Shown piece after piece: positions 32,080-36,391 of a DNA stretch of 36,391 nucleotides (its first letter is position 1; each line of letters starts with the position of its first letter). This stretch comes from Cytidiella melzeri (lineage: Eukaryota > Basidiomycota > Agaricomycetes > Polyporales > Irpicaceae). The position numbers and the translations under genes were made by a program. The notes under the pieces are model-generated. The model was not told the DNA's origin, did no database searches, and saw only the letters and a list, made by a program, of their open reading frames with translations. The DNA lies in the NCBI GenBank assembly GCA_022592445.1, contig JABYQR010000425.1:1-36391 (forward strand). Direction: 5' to 3'.

Positions 32080-33687
32080 TCAGCGCATCAGAGACAGATG
32101 GCACATCAGCGCATCAATTGATAGGCACTGAAAATAAGCGCCGGAACAAGCGCCTGATAAGCGCTTAAATATTCCCAATAATACTGTTGCCTGGTAAGGC
32201 AAGTCTTGTAGAAACATTGAAAATCTGTGACAAGCACGGTGTGCTGAAGTACAGTTGAAGCAGTACTCAGTAGTACCATGTAGTGTATCTGAATGATGGC
32301 GCTCATGGTGCAAACCCGCACACTTGCAGCGAGGGATGGACAAACGACAAAGGCCAGCAGGGTGGCCCCACCGTTGACAGATGGTGCAGCGAGGTACCAG
32401 CAGCCACATATTAGAGACTTTGACTGGCTTCTGAAAGCCTGTTCCAATGGAGACTGGCGCCGAGAGGAGGGCTCTGAGTGCAGTACGCTTTGTGTCATCA
32501 ACAAAGTCAATGTAGAAAACACCAAAGGTAGGAGAATTTTTTGGAGCAAAAAGACGGGGGGAACAGCCAGTTGAACGGATGCCCATGTGTTATTGGCTTG
32601 GAGCTGGGAAAGGAGATTGGCAGCGGAAGTAGCAGTACCATCTGCACGAAAGAGAGGAATGCGCCGAAAGAAAACACTACTCTTGATCTGGTAGCATTGG
32701 ACCATGAGTGGCATTGGAGCAGATGCTACAGCAGTGAAGAACGACGAGGCAGCTTCGTCAATATCATGTGTGGGCGGGGATGAAAACAAGAGTTGGTATC
32801 CAACTGAATGAACCCAGCGGACTGCTTGAAGAGTGGAAAGATTACAGGTAGGGTACTTCTGTCTGCAGAAACTGAGGAAGTCCTGAAAGACCTCTGGGTC
32901 AGGAGGCAGCTGGGAGAGAGGGACCAATGCTGCATTGGGGAAGGGGACCGTGATTGAGTTGAGAGCGTGCTTATTGACCCGGGCATGCTTCTTCTTAGAC
33001 CTTTGTGTGTAGGAACGCAGGGCACGTGAAGCAAGTTGAATGGCTTCAGCAGGAGAGACCAATGGACAGGCCTTGGCAATAGCTTCTGCAGTCTGAGTAA
33101 TCTTGCGGAGGGGGGAAGGAGAGGATGCCACTGCAGCAGCAGCAGCAGATTTAGCAGCGATGGTAGATGAGGCACCCACAGCAGGAATAGGAGGTGTCAT
33201 AGGCAGCGTAGCCTGGAGGGGTTCCAGGGGCTTCCAGGCCTGGAAGAATTCTGAAACTGCTTCGTGAGCAGGGCACCACAAAGCAGAACTTTGAGTGGGA
33301 GAGGGCATGGATAACGCAGCACTGAAGGCAGCCCCATGTGTGGACAGGATGGCAGCTGCAGCTCAGAGAGATTGAGCGAGCATGCTGATTGATTCTGAGA
33401 GTGGAGTTGGGCCCTCTGCTGTCACAGCGGGAGGAGAGAATGGTACAGCTGAGAGAGAGGGGACACCTGGTGGGAATAGTACAGACTCGAGAGATGAATC
33501 TGGCAGCATGAGAGGTGGCTCAGATACAAGGCCAAGCACCGGGGAAGTGACCCTTTCTATCTCCATCTGAGGAGGAGGTGGAGGAGGGCAAGGCAGAGGA
33601 GAATCCTGGATTGCCTCCAGGATTCGGTCGATCGAGGCTGCCTCAGAGGCAGCAGCCGCCCGTTGTTGCGCACGTTTGCACTTCTTG
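32080..33687 (-). pseudogene. LINE-type Gag (ORF1) relic
   Basis: The minus-strand frame has an N-terminal Pro/Ala-rich region (LKKCKRAQQRAAAASEAASI, PPPPPPQME), a TGA at 33365-33363 in frame, then SMPSPTQSSALWCPAHEAVS, a central part (EVFQDFLSFCRQKYPTCNLS, FFRRIPLFRADG), a frame shift near 32575, then APKNSPTFGVFYIDFVDD and zinc knuckles CTICQRWGHPAGLC (CX2CX4HX4C) and YCFNCTSAHRACH. This layout is that of ORF1/Gag of fungal non-LTR (Tad/I-like) elements, which binds the element RNA. No ORF2 (endonuclease, RT) follows: the frame ends at 32080 next to an LTR-like sequence. The upstream end is cut by the gypsy-2 LTR at 33690. Confidence 0.65.
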
Positions 33688-33689
33688 AG

Positions 33690-34447
33690 TGTCACGGAGA
33701 CGGAGCTCAACGTAGCAACTAGGGACACGGAGTGGAAGACGACGACGAGGTGGTGGCAGGCGTATAGCACAATGCTCTCACCAGCTATAAACCTTATACA
33801 GATATCTAGCCCAGTAAAGACCAAGTTAGTATTGTTACTACCAGCTATGTAGTACAAGAGGGGGTTGCTTACCTAGCCCAGTAAAGACCAAGAGGTCGAG
33901 ATGGGGGGCTAGGAGCGTACATGCAGCATCTTATATAGACTTCAGGAACCTGCGCACAGACCATGTTGAGGGCAGGCTTTGCAAGAAGCCATGGGAACGA
34001 AGAACAAAAGAACTACCTAAAGGAGAACAATAGCTATTGTCTAGACCTTGCCAAGAACTCTACCCGTGAGAGAATCTATCTAAAAGGAGACCAACTATTG
34101 TATTCCATTCCCACACCTGTGAGAACATCCTTCCATAAAGAGAACAGTAAGGAAAGAACAATAAGGAGCCCATGTGGACAGTATCTATGACGTCAAACCC
34201 TAGCTATGGGCTGAGCCATGTGCTTGTAGCCATGTGGTCTTACTTAAGCTAAGTCACATGCCAGTGTGACGTAGTAGCAAGTAATGTGACCGTGTGGAGC
34301 GTCTAATCCACGTGATACGGGCGCTTAATAGACGTGAAAAGGGAGTTTATGCAGAGAAGGTTGCAACTGAGCTGCAGCCCGGAGTTTTACAGATAAAAAC
34401 AAGAGGTAAATTGCGAAAATTAAGGGCTAGTCAGGCCATCCATGACA
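33690..34447 (-). repeat. gypsy-2 3' LTR (758 bp)
   Basis: On the minus strand starts TGTCATGGATGG and ends CTCCGTGACA, the same length as the copy-1 LTR and similar along its whole length. TATA-like TATATAAG on the minus strand at about 33938-33931. It is inserted at the upstream end of the LINE Gag relic. Confidence 0.88.
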
Positions 34448-34612
34448 TTACCCCCCTCCTAAAATCGAGCGTCCTCGCGAAGCATCACTGTGCTGTGGTG
34501 ATAGAGGTCTTCTACCCGTCTACAGGGATTCAGCAGAATTGCCCCGATTGTCTAGTCAGAAGGATGCTAGGAAGTTTCTCCCCTTCTGGTGTCGTTGACT
34601 CGACGTTACCCG

Positions 34613-36391
34613 TCAGTGTGATGTTCTTGAGATATCCAGACCGATGTGTTTGCCTTCATCCCAGCTAAGATCGTATGTAGATGGATAGATCGTGCGAAGG
34701 AAAGCGGGGTCGGTCTGGATATTGAATTCCCGAAAGTGCGAGCGGAGATCCGCGAAGAGTGAAGCTTTGATGACCCGGGGCGCTCCGGGGTTTGCTTTGT
34801 AGAAGTCGTCAATCGCTCCTTGACTATTCTCGAGGTTTTCTACTGGTTCCCAGCTATTGTGTCCGTCTGAATACCCTTCCCATTTGACTAGGAATTGTAG
34901 TTTCTTCCACCGTCCGTGTAGCCTGCTGTCTAGCACTTTCTCAACGACGTACTGCTCTTCTCCGTCTATGACGATAGGATCAGGAGGTGGAGGTACATCT
35001 TTGCCGTTGTCGTGCCAGGGACTTAGACGGTTGATATGGAAGACGGGGTGGATTCGGAGATAGCTGGGTAGATCAAGTTTGTAGTCAAGATTGCCGATAC
35101 GCTCGATGACCTTGTACGGGCCGAGTTGTCGAGGACCAAGCTTAGGGGTAGCCTGGTGGATCTGGACGTTCTTAGCGTTCAGCCAGACCATGTCCCCTAC
35201 TTGGAAGACGCGTGGAGAGCGCTTCTCAGACTCGTAAAGTTGCTTCATCTTTTCTTTGCTTAGACGAAGAGCTGCTTCGGTCTCTTTGCGTACTCGAGCC
35301 ATATTGTCAAGGCGCTCATCGAGTGATGGGATATTGCTTCGCTTGCCGACTGGTATGGTGAAATCAGGGTGATATCCATAGATGACCTCAAACGGTGTTT
35401 GTGAATTACCCGCATGTACTCGCGAGTTGAGTGCAAACTCAGCCGCCGGCAGATGATCGACCCAGTCGTCTTGTCGTTGCTGACAGAATAGACGCAGGTA
35501 CTGTTCGATATCCTGGTTTTTGCGTTCGACTTTGCCATTTCCTTGCAGATGATAGGCGGTCGTAAAACCAGTCTCTATGCCTAAGCGGTGATAGAGCGCA
35601 CGCATGAAGCGTGCTGCAAACTGGGGTCCTCGGTCAGAGAACACCTTCTTGGGAATGCCGTGAAGTCGGAATACTTCTTTGTAATGTAGATTGGCAATCC
35701 CCTCAGCGTTAACCTTAGTGGTGGTGGGGATGATGTGCGTTTGATCAGAGTAATGGTCTACGTAGACCGCGATCGAATCAAATCCCTTAGAAGGCGGTAG
35801 CTGAGTGATGAGATCTACTCCGACGTGTTCCCAAGGTCCGGCCGGAGTTTCCTGAGGCTGTAGTACTGCTTTAGGGTGCGGAGCTGACTTATAGCGTTGA
35901 CAGCAATCACAGCCTAGTACGTAAGTCTCGATGAAGGCATTCATCTTTGGCCACCAATAGTGTTGTGAGACTAGCTCTATGGTGCCGTGTTTGCCCAGAT
36001 GACCAGCCGCGGGTGTGTCATGGCAAGATTTGACGATTTCGTGACGGAGCTCTTTGTTGTTAGGGATGTAGAGTTTTCCCTTGTAGTAGATGAGTCCGTC
36101 ACTCTCTTCCCATTCAAGTAAACCGCCGACAAGTTTGCGCGGACCCTTCTTTCGAAGGGTAGCAAGAGCTTGTGCGACTTCTGCTTCTTGTTCCGTGCAT
36201 TCTCGGATCTTTGATTCGAGCGGAGAAGCAGTGGCGAGCGCACTGGTAGCGAGGATCCGGAAGTGTTCCGGTTTCAGTACCACCTGATCCTTGTTGTCTT
36301 CTTCGTCCGTAACAGCGTGAGAGTGAAGACGAGAGAGAGGATCAGCATGTATCATGGTACTACCGGGCTTGTGTACCAACACGAAGTCGAA
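34613..36391 (-). CDS. gypsy-2 Pol, C-terminal part (RNase H end, integrase, chromodomain)
   Basis: An uninterrupted frame of 592 codons open at the right edge and ending in TGA at 34613. It begins at FDFVLVHKPG (end of RNase H). The integrase H2C2 finger is HDTPAAGHLGKH with CDCC, and the core D-D-E is GVDLITQ, SDRGPQF, GKVERKNQ. A GPY/F-like segment (LGPRQLGPYKVIERIGN) and a C-terminal chromodomain (VEKVLDSRLHGRWKKLQFLV, KWEGYSDGHNSWEP) follow. Integrase inserts the cDNA; the chromodomain directs it to chromatin. Every lesion seen in copy 1 (stop, 15 bp loss) is absent here, so this copy may be functional if the missing part is also intact. Confidence 0.9.
   Translation of the reverse strand, partial: FDFVLVHKPGSTMIHADPLSRLHSHAVTDEEDNKDQVVLKPEHFRILATSALATASPLESKIRECTEQEAEVAQALATLRKKGPRKLVGGLLEWEESDGLIYYKGKLYIPNNKELRHEIVKSCHDTPAAGHLGKHGTIELVSQHYWWPKMNAFIETYVLGCDCCQRYKSAPHPKAVLQPQETPAGPWEHVGVDLITQLPPSKGFDSIAVYVDHYSDQTHIIPTTTKVNAEGIANLHYKEVFRLHGIPKKVFSDRGPQFAARFMRALYHRLGIETGFTTAYHLQGNGKVERKNQDIEQYLRLFCQQRQDDWVDHLPAAEFALNSRVHAGNSQTPFEVIYGYHPDFTIPVGKRSNIPSLDERLDNMARVRKETEAALRLSKEKMKQLYESEKRSPRVFQVGDMVWLNAKNVQIHQATPKLGPRQLGPYKVIERIGNLDYKLDLPSYLRIHPVFHINRLSPWHDNGKDVPPPPDPIVIDGEEQYVVEKVLDSRLHGRWKKLQFLVKWEGYSDGHNSWEPVENLENSQGAIDDFYKANPGAPRVIKASLFADLRSHFREFNIQTDPAFLRTIYPSTYDLSWDEGKHIGLDISRTSH

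Larger units (their letters stand above)
33690..36391 (-). mobile_element. Ty3/gypsy chromovirus copy 2 (runs off the window)
   Basis: Minus-strand copy of the same family as 318-5050: 3' LTR at 33690-34447, polypurine tract at 34448-34462, and an open Pol frame to the right edge. Only the 3' part, from the end of RNase H onward, lies in the window. It is better preserved than copy 1. Confidence 0.9.

Noticed and set aside
33363..33857. Minus-strand frame starting inside the gypsy LTR
   Set aside because: The first 55 codons are LTR sequence read through by chance; only the part left of 33688 belongs to the Gag relic.

Overview
The window looks like a repeat-rich piece of a filamentous fungal genome, most likely a mushroom-forming basidiomycete (Agaricomycetes). 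The evidence is the spliced genes with 50-62 bp GT-AG introns, a chromodomain-bearing Ty3/gypsy element, a Ty1/copia element primed by the anticodon arm of initiator tRNA-Met, and a protein with the CxC5/CxC6-type cysteine clusters that accompany KDZ transposases in basidiomycetes. There are no bacterial features.

Layout. 1-317: left-truncated copia reverse transcriptase relic (minus). 318-5050: 5'-truncated chromodomain gypsy element (plus) with a 758 bp 3' LTR. 5059-5364: a shorter related LTR in the opposite orientation. 6430-8255: apparently intact three-exon host gene for a TGL2-like alpha/beta-hydrolase lipase. 8933-9601 (minus): two-exon gene for a small secreted proline-rich protein with dibasic processing sites. 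10830-16210: complete hAT DNA transposon with 8 bp target duplications and an uninterrupted nine-exon transposase of about 1005 aa. About 16957-26000: decayed copia element; its 5' LTR is split by a solo LTR of another family, and about 3 kb of unrelated sequence lies between primer site and gag. About 26010-26530: fragment of a Cys/His-rich protein. 26473-28536 (minus): broken KDZ-associated CxC5-CxC6 gene. 28537-31440: mostly non-coding, with one unidentified 176-aa reading frame. 31596-32061: LTR-like sequence (minus). 32080-33689: LINE-type Gag (ORF1) relic (minus). 33690-36391: second copy of the gypsy element (minus), open to the window edge.

Functionally this is a nest of mobile elements around two ordinary fungal genes. 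The hAT element is the only one that looks capable of encoding an intact enzyme; its features (subterminal 11 bp motifs, a roughly 167 bp dimeric repeat array, and six 23 bp repeats abutting the start codon) make it the most interesting object here. The other elements are decayed. Much of the gypsy damage is of C-to-T/G-to-A type at CpG, as expected from methylated transposons.

All calls come from reading the sequence and from family knowledge; no database search or alignment program was run. Splice sites are inferred from GT-AG consensus and frame continuity.
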